Assembly: GCF_008326305.1 (NCBI RefSeq)
Contig: NZ_BIXY01000026.1
Span: 1 to 64,000 of the forward strand
DNA from: Dictyobacter arantiisoli
GTDB taxonomy: Bacteria; Chloroflexota; Ktedonobacteria; Ktedonobacterales; Ktedonobacteraceae
DNA length: 64,000 bases
Direction of reading: 5' to 3'
A program made the position numbers and the translations under genes. This document shows positions 45,324 to 54,594 of this stretch, one piece after another (position 1 is the stretch's first letter; each line of letters opens with the position of its first letter). The notes under the pieces are model-generated. The model did no database searches and was not told the origin of the DNA. It saw only the letters and a program-made list of their open reading frames with translations.

Positions 45324-46376
45324 ATGGAAAATAAAGAAATACCCTGTGGTTTTATGGAAGATATGCAGGCCCGCAAGCTACTTGAGGGGCAGGCTCATCT
45401 CCCGGTTAATCCCCATGCTTCTTCTGATGAGAGTAGTGTGCCAGTTGTGCCGAATGAAGAGAGCCAGCCTGTGAGCGGTGAAGAGGCTGAGTATATTGGT
45501 CATGTGCTAGACTGTCCACCCGTTGGGATGTATACTGTAGAGCCAGAGGGACAAATTTCGCACTTGCTGACTGAACGGGCCGAGTTGCAGGATCAGGTGG
45601 CGGCATTGCGTGAAGCAAATCGGCGCATGGAGGATTTTCTGGGGATTGCGACGCATGAATTGCGGACGCCCCTGACAACGATTAAGGCCAATACACAACT
45701 GGCAATGCGCCGCGTCAAGACGCTCTTACTGGCACCACAATCTGATGTGCCGCCGCTTGAGACTGAGAAGAAGCTGACGTCCACTCTGAATATGTTGGAG
45801 CGGGCCGAGCACCAAATCGAGGTTCTTAATCGGCTGGTTGGGGATATGCTGGATGTGTCGCGTATCCAGACCGGACGGCTACACGTGCACGTACAGCAGG
45901 AGCCAAGCGATCTCTTAGCTATTGTGGATGATGTGCTTCAAGAGCAACGTAAGGCAACCCCGGATCGTATTATAAACGTGCATTTCCCTGATAGTGGGTC
46001 TATTCTCGTCCTGGTTGATCCAGAGCGGATTAAGCAGGTTATTTTCAATTATCTGCTCAATGCGCTAAAATATTCAGAGGCACAGCAGCCTGTGGCTGTT
46101 TCCGTGCAGTTAGAAGCGCAGGCTGAAACTGGCCGCCGGATGGTGCGCGTGCAGGTACAGGATAAAGGGATGGGATTAGAGCCAGAGGAGCAACGACGTG
46201 TCTGGGAGTGTTTTTACCAGTCCCCAAAAGTAAAGGTGTTGAGCGGATCGGGCGTTGGTCTGGGCCTGGGCCTCTATTTCAGTCAGACGCTGATTGAGCG
46301 ACATGGTGGTCAGGTTGGTGTATTGAGTGCGCCACAAGAGGGTTCAACCTTCTGGTTTACCCTGCCGCTGGCGTAA
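45324..46376 (+). CDS. Soluble orphan sensor histidine kinase
   Basis: The 350-residue protein has no membrane helix and no recognisable sensor domain in its first 90 residues. A coiled-coil with the phospho-acceptor His follows (DFLGIATHELRTPLTT, about 110-125), then an HATPase with NYLLNALKYS, DKGMGLEPEE and the G box GSGVGLGLGLY. It autophosphorylates in the cytoplasm. No response regulator is adjacent. Confidence 0.9.
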   Translation: MENKEIPCGFMEDMQARKLLEGQAHLPVNPHASSDESSVPVVPNEESQPVSGEEAEYIGHVLDCPPVGMYTVEPEGQISHLLTERAELQDQVAALREANRRMEDFLGIATHELRTPLTTIKANTQLAMRRVKTLLLAPQSDVPPLETEKKLTSTLNMLERAEHQIEVLNRLVGDMLDVSRIQTGRLHVHVQQEPSDLLAIVDDVLQEQRKATPDRIINVHFPDSGSILVLVDPERIKQVIFNYLLNALKYSEAQQPVAVSVQLEAQAETGRRMVRVQVQDKGMGLEPEEQRRVWECFYQSPKVKVLSGSGVGLGLGLYFSQTLIERHGGQVGVLSAPQEGSTFWFTLPLA

Positions 46377-46439
46377 GTAAGTAGAGCAGAGCAGAGAACC
46401 ACGCCAGATTCTCCATTGATGCATGAGGAAGAAGTATTT

Positions 46440-47432
46440 ATGAAGCCAATGAAGCTACGTAACTGGCTGGCTCTGGGTGGATTTACTGTAGGTTTTATCG
46501 GAGCAGCGGTTGTCATAAGCAGTTTTTTGCCACATCCTTTTGTTCCTGAGCATATTGCTGAACAAAAGGGAGACCTTCTTCCTCCTGTTGCAACCCTGCC
46601 TGATATCGAAGTCAGCTTTTTACGCTGTGGTAGCGTTGTTGTTCCTGAATGGCTCACGGTACGCGGGAAGCTTTCCACTGCATCCCATCGCGTGGCTCAT
46701 AGTGCTGTACTGATCAAGCATCCACGTGGAACTTTTCTCTATGACACAGGATTATGTACAGACCTTCCTCTGTTCATGATGGATCAATCCTTCTTTTTTG
46801 AGCAGACGCTGGGACGCTATGAGCTTGAGCAATCTATCGGGAGCCACCTGGAACGCTTACATCTGACACCCGGGGATCTGGATTTTGCCGTGCTCTCACA
46901 TCTCCATTGGGATCATGTTGCTGGTATCCCGGATCTACCCGGAGTGCCACTGTGGATCAATCGCGTTGAATTTCATGCGGCCAGCCAGAGCCGACTGGAT
47001 AAAAATGAGCACCTGGTTCGTCGGCTCCTGTGCCGCAATTCGATTGAGCTCTTAGATTTCACTGGACCAGCCTATGCAGGATTTCGTTCAAGCTATGATA
47101 TTTTTAAGGATGGTTCACTGGTGCTTGTGCCATTACCGGGCCATACACCAGGACAAGTGGGATTGTTTATCAGACGGGCACATGGTTCAAGTCTCTTTAT
47201 CGTGGGAGATGCGGCCTGGTCGATTGATAATTATGCCATTCCAGCAACCATGCATCCATGGTTCTGGTCCCTGGTCACCAGCGATGATGTAACTGCTAAA
47301 CAAACGCTGATCGATCTGTACCATTTGTCTCATCAACATCCTGAGATAGCAATTATTGGCATGCACGATGCACAGATGCAAGAGGCATTTATGCTGACCG
47401 AGCAGGCCAGACAGAAGATACATAGTATATAA
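46440..47432 (+). CDS. Membrane-anchored MBL-fold metallohydrolase
   Basis: ATG 46440 follows GAGGAAGAAG and gives 330 residues. An N-terminal helix (LALGGFTVGFIGAAVVIS) anchors it, or serves as an uncleaved signal, and the catalytic domain is then outside. The metal motif HLHWDHVAG (HxHxDH), a later His in PGHTPGQVG and Asp in VGDAAW match the two-metal site of the lactonase-type branch. The substrate could be a lactone or another ester and is not determined. It lies between two histidine kinases on the same strand. Confidence 0.85.
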   Translation: MKPMKLRNWLALGGFTVGFIGAAVVISSFLPHPFVPEHIAEQKGDLLPPVATLPDIEVSFLRCGSVVVPEWLTVRGKLSTASHRVAHSAVLIKHPRGTFLYDTGLCTDLPLFMMDQSFFFEQTLGRYELEQSIGSHLERLHLTPGDLDFAVLSHLHWDHVAGIPDLPGVPLWINRVEFHAASQSRLDKNEHLVRRLLCRNSIELLDFTGPAYAGFRSSYDIFKDGSLVLVPLPGHTPGQVGLFIRRAHGSSLFIVGDAAWSIDNYAIPATMHPWFWSLVTSDDVTAKQTLIDLYHLSHQHPEIAIIGMHDAQMQEAFMLTEQARQKIHSI

Positions 47433-47554
47433 AGCTTTGCTTGATGTGATGTGCAAAGAATAGACGTGAGGACGTGGGTAGCTACGTTGATGCAGGTTGG
47501 TAAAGGGTTGCGAGACTTATTTTTGATCTGGCTGTCAGAGGAGATGGGGCGAGC

Positions 47555-48790
47555 ATGAGAGTTGTTCAGGATACTGTTTATGTTGATAAGCGAGGAAGAC
47601 GTTACAAACGCATGAACCTGGAACAGCGGGTACGTTTGCGCAAGGATTATATTGCGCACATCCCTGGATGGCGTCATCCGCTGATTGGTTATCTCGTGAC
47701 GATTCCTGCTACCGTCGTTTTTGTGCTCTGCATATTATATATCTCTCAGCTTTTTGGACAGCTTAGCTTTGCTGGCTCTTTTTGTGTGTTGCCCATCCTC
47801 TTTGCCGCACTCTTCTGGGGAGTAGGACCTGCTCTTCTGGCAATTGTCTTGAATGCTGCCGCCCTTTACTACTTTTTTGTAATGCCCGCCGGCAGTATCA
47901 ACTTCAACAATTGGAATGATATGGTAAACTGGCGCGATGCCACGCAATTGTTGCCCTTCATTGTCTCCGGTCTGGTGATTGCGCTGATTACCGCCCAGCG
48001 CGAACGGGCTCGTCTGCAAGCTATGGTGGTTGAACAAGATTTGCAACTCTACGCGCAAGAATTGGAAGAGAGCAATCGCCTCCTGGAAGATGCCAATCAG
48101 ATGAAAGATCAGTTCCTTTCGATTGCCTCGCATGAGCTCAAAACACCTATTACTACTATCCGTGGGCAGGCGCAACTGACGTTGCGTAAGCTTGCGAAAC
48201 AGAAGAAGCACCTGGGCGAGCTGGATGGCATCTCTACGGCCCTGGAGCGTATCAATGAGCAGACAAGCCGTTTAACCGCGTTGATTGATGAGCTTATGGA
48301 TGTCAGTAGCATGCGTACTGGCAAAGTTGTTTTACATGAGCGTTTGGTCAATATAAGCGATCTCTGTCGCGAAGTTGTCGAAGATCAGAGGCTGCTTACC
48401 GAGCGGACGATCGAATTGCAGGTGCCAGTTGATCCTGTTCCGATGTTGATCGATAGTGATCGCATGACCCAGGTGCTGACAAATCTGGTGAGTAATGCTC
48501 TCAAGTATTCGCCTGATAAAAGTGTCGTCGAGGTCTGCGTGAAGCGCGAGGGCGATACGGTTTTATTGGTTGTACAGGATCATGGTTGCGGTATCGCCAA
48601 AGATCAGCAGGACCATATTTTTGAGAGCTTTTATCGCACGCCTGATGCACAATCCTCATCCAAACGTGGCCTGGGCCTGGGCTTAGCCATCACAAAAGAT
48701 ATTGTAGAGCGGCACCAGGGTCGTATCCGCGTCGAGTCCGAGCCCGGGCATGGGAGCACGTTTATGGTAGAGATTCCGATTAAAGCGTGA
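47555..48790 (+). CDS. Membrane histidine kinase with KdpD-like DUF4118 region
   Basis: Of 411 residues, about 45-150 form the hydrophobic four-helix bundle found in KdpD-type kinases (GYLVTIPATVVFVLCILYIS to LNAAALYYFFVMPAG). A helical linker leads to HisKA (SIASHELKTPITTI) and an HATPase (NLVSNALKYS, DHGCGIAKD, GLGLGLAITKD). The KdpD N-terminal sensor and universal-stress domains are missing, so this is a shortened relative. The signal is unknown, perhaps ionic or membrane-related. No partner regulator is next to it. Confidence 0.9.
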   Translation: MRVVQDTVYVDKRGRRYKRMNLEQRVRLRKDYIAHIPGWRHPLIGYLVTIPATVVFVLCILYISQLFGQLSFAGSFCVLPILFAALFWGVGPALLAIVLNAAALYYFFVMPAGSINFNNWNDMVNWRDATQLLPFIVSGLVIALITAQRERARLQAMVVEQDLQLYAQELEESNRLLEDANQMKDQFLSIASHELKTPITTIRGQAQLTLRKLAKQKKHLGELDGISTALERINEQTSRLTALIDELMDVSSMRTGKVVLHERLVNISDLCREVVEDQRLLTERTIELQVPVDPVPMLIDSDRMTQVLTNLVSNALKYSPDKSVVEVCVKREGDTVLLVVQDHGCGIAKDQQDHIFESFYRTPDAQSSSKRGLGLGLAITKDIVERHQGRIRVESEPGHGSTFMVEIPIKA

Positions 48791-48918
48791 TTTGGGAATC
48801 AGCACCATAAAGTGCCATATCCTGCGCTTGCAGCGTGGACAGAAGTCGTAGGAACATCATGCACCGTGCTATGACCCAACCCCATGACGTGTTCCTCCAT
48901 CGCTTTCTAGCATGTCTT

Positions 48919-48977
48919 CGGGGCGAGGTTTCTGTACGACTCCACCGTAGAACGGTGGCAGCTACATTGGTTTTCCG
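48919..48977. repeat. Palindromic dispersed repeat, copy 2
   Basis: GGGGCGAG...GACTCCACCGTAGAAC...GCTAC.TTGGTTTTCCG matches copy 1 at 889-953 almost base for base. The second arm is degenerate here (CTACATTGG instead of CTACGGTGG). Confidence 0.65.
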
Positions 48978-49051
48978 TTCCTCCCGCCTCCGTTAGACCT
49001 GATGACATTGCCCCACGTCTGAGAATTGGAATGGCCTGTTTATCCCCGGGC

Positions 49052-49079
49052 TTGATGGTGATTGTGGTGTAGCTATGAT
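49052..49079 (+). promoter_or_regulatory. Promoter of the kinase-WD40 gene
   Basis: TTGATG (49052-49057), 16 bases and TATGAT (49074-49079), about 85 bases before the start codon. Confidence 0.45.
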
Positions 49080-49163
49080 AGTATATTCATTAGATATATT
49101 GCATGTATTGAAATCTATTATTTTGCTGAATACTACGCGCTATAGATATAGAGGTAAAAATAG

Positions 49164-51446
49164 ATGGCTGTTGATCCTCTCTTTTGCCCCCGGTGTGGCG
49201 CTGCTTGCGCGAGTGATGCGGCGCTTTGTTCTTTTTGCCAGCATCGCTTGACGGATACTGTTGATGATCGGGATGTTGATGCTGATCAGCCGTTGCTCTT
49301 TGAGCGCTATCAGATTCTGGAGCAGATTGGTTCGGGCGGGTTTGGGGCGGTCTATAAGGCGCGGGATATGCAGGAGCGGCAACGGTTGGTGGCGATCAAG
49401 CAGATCAATCTGCGGGGGTTGACGACACAGGAGATTATCGAGGCGACGGATGGCTTTAATCGTGAGTTGCGTTTTCTCTCTTCGCTCTTTGATCCTCATT
49501 TGCCACAGGTCTATGGGCATCGGACCGATCCGGAACACTGGTACGTGATCATGCAGTATATTGCGGGTGAAACGCTTGAGCAGTATTTACATGATCCAGG
49601 ATCAAAAGATATGCTTCGGGCACTGCCTCTGGATGAGATCGTGGATATTGGTTTGCAGTTGTGCGATGTGCTGCAGTATTTGCATAGCCAGCAGCCTCCG
49701 GTGATCTTTCGGGATCTGAAGCCCGCCAATGTGATGCGTATGCCGTCGGGTGCGCTCTATTTGATTGATTTTGGCATTGCGCGCTATTTCAAGCCAGGGC
49801 AGGTAAAAGATACCATACCCTTTGGTTCACCGGGCTACGCGGCTCCAGAGCAATATGGCAAGGGCCAGACGACGGCGCAGGCGGATATCTATAGCCTGGG
49901 CGCCCTGCTCTACTTCCTGCTCTCACGGCGCGATCCGGCCGAGAATCCCTTCCATTTCACGCCATTGCGCCTCTATGGAGGCGTCGGGTTGCCAGAGATC
50001 GAGGCGTTGATCATGAAGATGGTCGAGTTGGAGACCCATCGGCGTCCCAATCATGTGACACAGGTGGCGTTTGTCTTGCAGCACGTCAAGCATTTGCGCG
50101 AGGAACAGGGATATGCAAACTGGCGGCCATCCTCTCCACCGCCGACCGAGGCGAATCCCGCGCTCTACTGGCAAAGTGCCCCGGTATCGAATGCCAGTCA
50201 GATACCGCAGCAGCAACAACAACAGCAGCAACAAAGGCGGGTGCCACCTGCGCCCCAGACAGCGGGGCAGGCTGGCAAGCAATCTGGCGTTAATCGGCGC
50301 AAATTCGTGCAGGGGGCGCTCCTCGTTGGCACACTGGCGTTCATGGGCCGCTATATCATCCCTGATCTCAACTTCCATTACGGACGGGGCCAGGGTGCCT
50401 ACGAACCTGTAAACAATGAAAAGATGCTGTTCCCGAATATACTGAATAATCGCAGTGCGAAGATGGGGACTGAGGCGGTGACCTGCCTGAGTGCGGCAGC
50501 GCAGGGTCAGGTTTTTGCAACGGCCGATGTCACAGGGAAAATCGTGCTCTGGAGCACGACGACGCTGCAATCCGTCTACACCCTGTCCGTGAAACAGCCT
50601 ATCTCCTCATTGGCCTGGTCAGCGGATAGTACCTATCTGGCAGCGGCTGCGGGGCGGTCGATCTATCTCTGGAAAGTCCCGCCGGTTATTGATTCCGCTG
50701 TCCTTAGTAATATCCCTTATCAGGTGTATGAAAACCTGTTAGCCGGGACTATCCAGACGGTAAGCTGGTTGCCTGAGCCGAATGGGTTAACATTCGCCTT
50801 GAGCGGGAGTGACGGCACCGTGAAGATGGTTACCCTGTCCGAAGATGCGAAGCAGATCAAGTATAGCCAGCAAAAAGTGCATAATGGAGCAGGACCGCTA
50901 AAAACAGGCGCGAATGTTACAGGCGATGGGAGCTTATCCTGGTTTGGTCAACAATATATCGCGCTACAAGACCCGAAGCTCATGGAGATATGGGATACCA
51001 GTAATCTTAACAGTGGGCAGTCAAAAGTGGCTGTTGCTACGATCACGCTCCCGACTGAAGCAAGTCCGGCGCGGGAGATCCATTGGTATCCTGATCCAGA
51101 AAAATTTGGTTCGATGCAGGTGATGATTATACTGAGCATGGACAATGTGATCCATCTGCTGAGTTTACAGCAGAATACCTTGTCCCCTTTGTCCTCTTAT
51201 GATCTGACCGCCAGTGAGATGGTTCAGCACGTTTATGCGGTGACCTGCTCTGACGATGGTCACTATCTGTTTGCTGCCACGGATAAGGGGATTTATGGAT
51301 GGGAAGTGAATGGCGCTAACGCTTTTATCCCTTTTAATGCTTCTCAAGGCAATAGTACCGTGCTCAATTATCTTTCAAATCGAGATGGAATGCTGGTGAT
51401 TGCGGGCAACGATAATGGGGATATCACGATGTGGAAAATAGCTTGA
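49164..51446 (+). CDS. Zinc-ribbon Ser/Thr kinase with WD40-like exported domain
   Basis: The 760-residue product has a zinc ribbon (Cys8, 11, 22, 25), a kinase with Lys79, FRDLKPAN (Asp184; HRD His is Phe) and DFG (202-204), then a Pro/Gln linker with a pure run of glutamines (about 349-357). RRKFVQGALLVG (378 on) at the start of a hydrophobic helix resembles an internal twin-arginine motif. The rest has WD40-type repeats (LAWSADSTYLAAAAG, LWKV, TVKMVTLS) as an extracytoplasmic propeller. The kinase should be active. Ligand sensing by the propeller is inference. Confidence 0.92.
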   Translation: MAVDPLFCPRCGAACASDAALCSFCQHRLTDTVDDRDVDADQPLLFERYQILEQIGSGGFGAVYKARDMQERQRLVAIKQINLRGLTTQEIIEATDGFNRELRFLSSLFDPHLPQVYGHRTDPEHWYVIMQYIAGETLEQYLHDPGSKDMLRALPLDEIVDIGLQLCDVLQYLHSQQPPVIFRDLKPANVMRMPSGALYLIDFGIARYFKPGQVKDTIPFGSPGYAAPEQYGKGQTTAQADIYSLGALLYFLLSRRDPAENPFHFTPLRLYGGVGLPEIEALIMKMVELETHRRPNHVTQVAFVLQHVKHLREEQGYANWRPSSPPPTEANPALYWQSAPVSNASQIPQQQQQQQQQRRVPPAPQTAGQAGKQSGVNRRKFVQGALLVGTLAFMGRYIIPDLNFHYGRGQGAYEPVNNEKMLFPNILNNRSAKMGTEAVTCLSAAAQGQVFATADVTGKIVLWSTTTLQSVYTLSVKQPISSLAWSADSTYLAAAAGRSIYLWKVPPVIDSAVLSNIPYQVYENLLAGTIQTVSWLPEPNGLTFALSGSDGTVKMVTLSEDAKQIKYSQQKVHNGAGPLKTGANVTGDGSLSWFGQQYIALQDPKLMEIWDTSNLNSGQSKVAVATITLPTEASPAREIHWYPDPEKFGSMQVMIILSMDNVIHLLSLQQNTLSPLSSYDLTASEMVQHVYAVTCSDDGHYLFAATDKGIYGWEVNGANAFIPFNASQGNSTVLNYLSNRDGMLVIAGNDNGDITMWKIA

Positions 51447-51526
51447 ACTTCATATAGTTATTTTAAGATGGATGCAACTTGAAGTGGTATTGTTCCCGGA
51501 GGGTGGTTTATGGGGGGTAGGCGTGG

Positions 51527-51532
51527 TATGAT
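51527..51532 (+). promoter_or_regulatory. Extended -10 of the polB gene
   Basis: TGG-TATGAT (-10 at 51527-51532, TGN at 51524-51526) is an extended -10, which can do with a weak -35. It lies directly before the SOS-like palindrome. Confidence 0.45.
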
Positions 51533-51533
51533 T

Positions 51534-51550
51534 AGAACAAACGTTTGCTC
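51534..51550. promoter_or_regulatory. SOS-box-like palindrome on the polB promoter
   Basis: GAACAAAC-GTTTGCTC (51535-51550) is a 16-bp palindrome with one mismatch. The segment 51534-51547 agrees at 12 of 14 positions with the Gram-positive LexA box CGAACRNRYGTTYC, including GAAC and GTT. It sits where RNA polymerase would start transcription. No LexA-bound site is demonstrated. Confidence 0.5.
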
Positions 51551-51579
51551 GATAGTGAGTGAGGAGCGCACACTGGTTT

Positions 51580-54036
51580 ATGCAAGCAGGCAATGATGAT
51601 ATGCTGTCGATTTCGGCTGAGGATGAGTATTTGTTTGGTTGGAATCCTACTCCTGGGATTGTTTCGGTCTGGGCCAGTCGCGATGGGCGGGCTATGGTGT
51701 GGCGACGAGTTGGGGATAAAATTATTCGCTCGTCGGAACGGTATCGTCCCTGGTTGCTGGCGACTTCGCTGCGGGATGTTGAGCATCTGGGTACGGCATT
51801 ACAGCCCCATGATGTGCAGGTGCCTGAGAAGGTGCTGGTGCGCTATCGTGGATTGGAAGGGCCTGCCTCCTCATATGGTTATCTGTTGTTTGCACGCGAT
51901 ACGCGGTCATTGGAACGCTCGATCATGGAAGGGGCCGGGCTGCGGTTGCAGCGGCCTGTGCATACGTTTGCTGATCTCAAGGATGACTATTATCGGGTGG
52001 GGCCGGTTGAGCAGTATTTGATGAGCACCGGGAAGGTCTATTTTCGGGGTCTGGTCTATAATGATCTACACCGCCTGCAATTCGACCTGGAGACCACGGC
52101 CCTTGATCCTCATCGTGGGCGTATCTTTCTGGTTGCGGTACGCGATAGCCATGGTCTGGAGCGCGTATTGGAGGCTCCTGCGCCTGAAGATGAAGCACGG
52201 CTGATCCATGAGTTGTGTGCACTGATTCGGGAGCGCGATCCAGATGTGATTGAGAATCATAATCTGTTTGGCTTTGATCTGCCCTTTCTGGAGCATCGCG
52301 CGGTGGTGCAACGCGTGCCATTGGAACTGGGACGCGAGGGCGGTCCGCTGCTGTTGGATAGCTATCCAGAGACGCTGGCGGTTGGTCCCGATGCGCGCAA
52401 GCGTATGCGCTATAGCGTGGCCGGACGTGAGCTGATCGATACATTGGATGCTGTGCGCCGCCATGATTTTGTAGTGCGCGATATTCCCAGCTATGGTTTG
52501 AAGGAAGTGGCGAAATATTTCGGCCTCGCCTCGCCTGATCGCGTGTATATTGAGGGCGCGGATATCTTCAAGACCTATCAGTCAGATCCTGCTGTGGTGC
52601 GGCACTATGCGCTGGATGATGTGCGAGAGGTGGATGGTCTTTCGTGCAGGCTCTTAGGGGCACCCTTTGCGCTTGCCAGTATGGCTCCCCGGCGCTATGA
52701 GCGTCTGACCTCGGCAGGTCCAGCGATGGGTGTATTGGAACCGATTCTGGTACGCAGCTATTTGCGTATGGGAGCAGCCCTGCCCTATCAGGCGGCCCAG
52801 CAGAGTGCCGAGGCTGGCCTGCATGAAGGTGGCGCGGTCCACCTCTTCGCATCTGGCATCGCTGAGCAGGTTGTCAAGGCCGATGTGGCATCGCTATATC
52901 CCTCCCTGATGCGTACCTTTCGCATTGGACCCTCCTGTGATCGGCTGGGCATCTTCTTAAATATCCTGGGACGCCTGACCGATCTGCGCCTGGAACATAA
53001 GGATCTGGCCCGGCGTGCCGATCCTTTTTCAATCGAAGCCAATCATCATGCCGCCACGCAGGCTGCCATGAAGATCCTGATCAATGCCGCCTATGGATAT
53101 ATGGGCGCAGGCTCGATGGCGCTTTTCGCGGATGGCAAGGCAGCAGGTGAGGTAACACGACGTGGGCGAGCTGTGCTGGGACAGATCCTGGATGCGCTGC
53201 GTCAGCGTGGTATGGCACTGATTGAGGCCGATACAGATGGTGTCTATTTCTCTGTACCCGCCGGTTGGAGCGAGCAGCAGGAACAGGCGCTGGTCAATGA
53301 GATTGGCGCGGGATTGCCCGCCGGGATACATCTGGAATATGAGGGACGCTATCGGGCGATGCTAAGCCATGAGGTGAAGAATTATGCCCTGTTGACCTAC
53401 GGTGGACGCCTGCTGGTTCATGGTGTGGCCTTGCGTTCAAGCCGCGCCGAGCCGTTTGGCGAACGCTTCTTACATCAGGCGCTACAGTGTGTGATGATTG
53501 GGGATGTGGTCGGCATAAGGGCGTGTTATTTACAGACCATTGCTGATCTACGAGATCGGCGTTTGCCAGCATCTGATCTGGCGACCAGGGTCAGGCTCTC
53601 CAAAGCACCGGAGACCTATCTGGCACAGCGACGGACACATACTGAGCCAGCCTATGAGGCGTTACTACATGCCGGAAGAACACAATGGCATGTCGGGGAA
53701 CGGGTGCGCTTTTATCGGACGCGTAAGGGCTATGTCTGGCTACCGGATGAAACTGAAGAGGCGACGGTGGTCACGGATTGGCGCAAGCGGGCCGATGGCA
53801 AGCTTGAGCCACAGCAGAAAAAAGTACTGGTTACCCATCAAGAGGTCGCCGGACGGCGCGATTATGAGGTTGAACATTATGTCCAGTTGTTACGCAACTC
53901 CTATGCCGCCCGTCTGAGCAAAGCATTTTCCAAAGATGCCTTTGAGCAACTCTTCCGTTTTGAGCAGCAGCCCAGCCTGTTTGATGTTGATCCTCCCATC
54001 GAAACCCTGCAACCCCGCTGGATACGCAACCCGTAG
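51580..54036 (+). CDS. polB: Family B DNA polymerase
   Basis: About 818 residues. The 3'-5' exonuclease begins with FDLETTALDPHRG (about 168; Asp and Glu of ExoI). The polymerase motifs are in order: motif A DVASLYPSLM (about 432), motif B KILINAAYGYMG (about 497) and motif C DTDG (about 550), followed by the KNYALL segment. This is a complete family B polymerase, able to extend primers and proofread. Such enzymes are accessory in bacteria (as Pol II in enterics) and often serve repair or damage bypass. The start is uncertain: GTG 51559, ATG 51580 and ATG 51601 are in frame. An SOS-like palindrome overlies the promoter. Confidence 0.92.
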   Translation: MQAGNDDMLSISAEDEYLFGWNPTPGIVSVWASRDGRAMVWRRVGDKIIRSSERYRPWLLATSLRDVEHLGTALQPHDVQVPEKVLVRYRGLEGPASSYGYLLFARDTRSLERSIMEGAGLRLQRPVHTFADLKDDYYRVGPVEQYLMSTGKVYFRGLVYNDLHRLQFDLETTALDPHRGRIFLVAVRDSHGLERVLEAPAPEDEARLIHELCALIRERDPDVIENHNLFGFDLPFLEHRAVVQRVPLELGREGGPLLLDSYPETLAVGPDARKRMRYSVAGRELIDTLDAVRRHDFVVRDIPSYGLKEVAKYFGLASPDRVYIEGADIFKTYQSDPAVVRHYALDDVREVDGLSCRLLGAPFALASMAPRRYERLTSAGPAMGVLEPILVRSYLRMGAALPYQAAQQSAEAGLHEGGAVHLFASGIAEQVVKADVASLYPSLMRTFRIGPSCDRLGIFLNILGRLTDLRLEHKDLARRADPFSIEANHHAATQAAMKILINAAYGYMGAGSMALFADGKAAGEVTRRGRAVLGQILDALRQRGMALIEADTDGVYFSVPAGWSEQQEQALVNEIGAGLPAGIHLEYEGRYRAMLSHEVKNYALLTYGGRLLVHGVALRSSRAEPFGERFLHQALQCVMIGDVVGIRACYLQTIADLRDRRLPASDLATRVRLSKAPETYLAQRRTHTEPAYEALLHAGRTQWHVGERVRFYRTRKGYVWLPDETEEATVVTDWRKRADGKLEPQQKKVLVTHQEVAGRRDYEVEHYVQLLRNSYAARLSKAFSKDAFEQLFRFEQQPSLFDVDPPIETLQPRWIRNP

Positions 54037-54059
54037 CCGCCTCCGTTCATCGTACGATC

Positions 54060-54185
54060 CCCCTGGCCGGAGAATGGTGTCGAGGCATGGTACAGCCTTG
54101 GGGTGAGATTTCGGTGCGAGCAAGAGGAAAGCGCACTTCGGCTGCGACCTCGGCACGCACCTGCACTTCCTCCTTCTCACAAGTC
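54060..54185. repeat. Partial copy of the GTAGGTGCGTGCC dispersed repeat
   Basis: It shares GAGGAAAGCGCAC.TCGGC.GCGACCTCGGCACGCACCT and the upstream GGGGTGAGAT with 21831-22010 and 59796-60115. Terminal repeats are absent. Confidence 0.6.
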
Positions 54186-54238
54186 CCGGTCTGTGCATTC
54201 ATTGTCGAGTGAAACAACAATAGTGCCGGTATATCGTT

Positions 54239-54268
54239 TTGGTGTATCCATCAATGACGTGCTATAAT
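54239..54268 (+). promoter_or_regulatory. Candidate promoter of the men cluster
   Basis: TTGGTG (54239-54244), 18 bases, TATAAT (54263-54268). The start lies about 326 bases before menF, giving a long leader. Confidence 0.45.
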
Positions 54269-54464
54269 ACTACAGGCACTGCTTTGGCTTCTGGCTCTTT
54301 CACCACCGTGGCATATAGCTCCGCTGAGAAGGCTGGCCATACTCCCGTTTAATTGATACTAGACTATCCTCGATGATTTGTGCGGACATGGCCTGGCTGA
54401 CAGGTTAGTAAGTGGCCCCGATGCGGTACGTATATTGAGCGTTGTCAACAGGGGTGTGGCGGCA

Positions 54465-54488
54465 CAGGAGATAGTTCTCTCTTTTTTT
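54465..54488 (+). terminator. Leader hairpin with T tract (possible attenuator)
   Basis: A short GAGA/TCTC hairpin is followed by seven T, with GGAGAT...ATCTCC able to form an alternative outer stem (54467-54506). This suits an attenuator in the men leader but is weak. Confidence 0.3.
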
Positions 54489-54594
54489 GTGGTTTTTTTG
54501 CATCTCCTTACCACTTATCTGGCTCATAGAAGAGTATAGTTACGCTATGATTGCTTTTCGATTTAATACGCAGTTAAAATCCTGGTGAGATAGT

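Larger units (their letters stand above)
48791..49163. other. 373-base intergenic region with repeat copy and kinase promoter
   Basis: It holds a palindromic repeat copy (48919-48977) and a promoter (49052-49079). Nothing else is seen. Confidence 0.45.
54037..54594. other. 558-base region with repeat and men leader
   Basis: A repeat copy (54060-54185) is followed by the men promoter (54239-54268) and about 320 bases of leader. The leader contains a hairpin and T tract at 54465-54488. No coding sequence seen. Confidence 0.45.

Noticed and set aside
46440-47432. Named N-acyl-homoserine lactone lactonase
   Set aside because: The metal motif fits the branch, but nothing in the sequence or context fixes the substrate, so only the fold is called.
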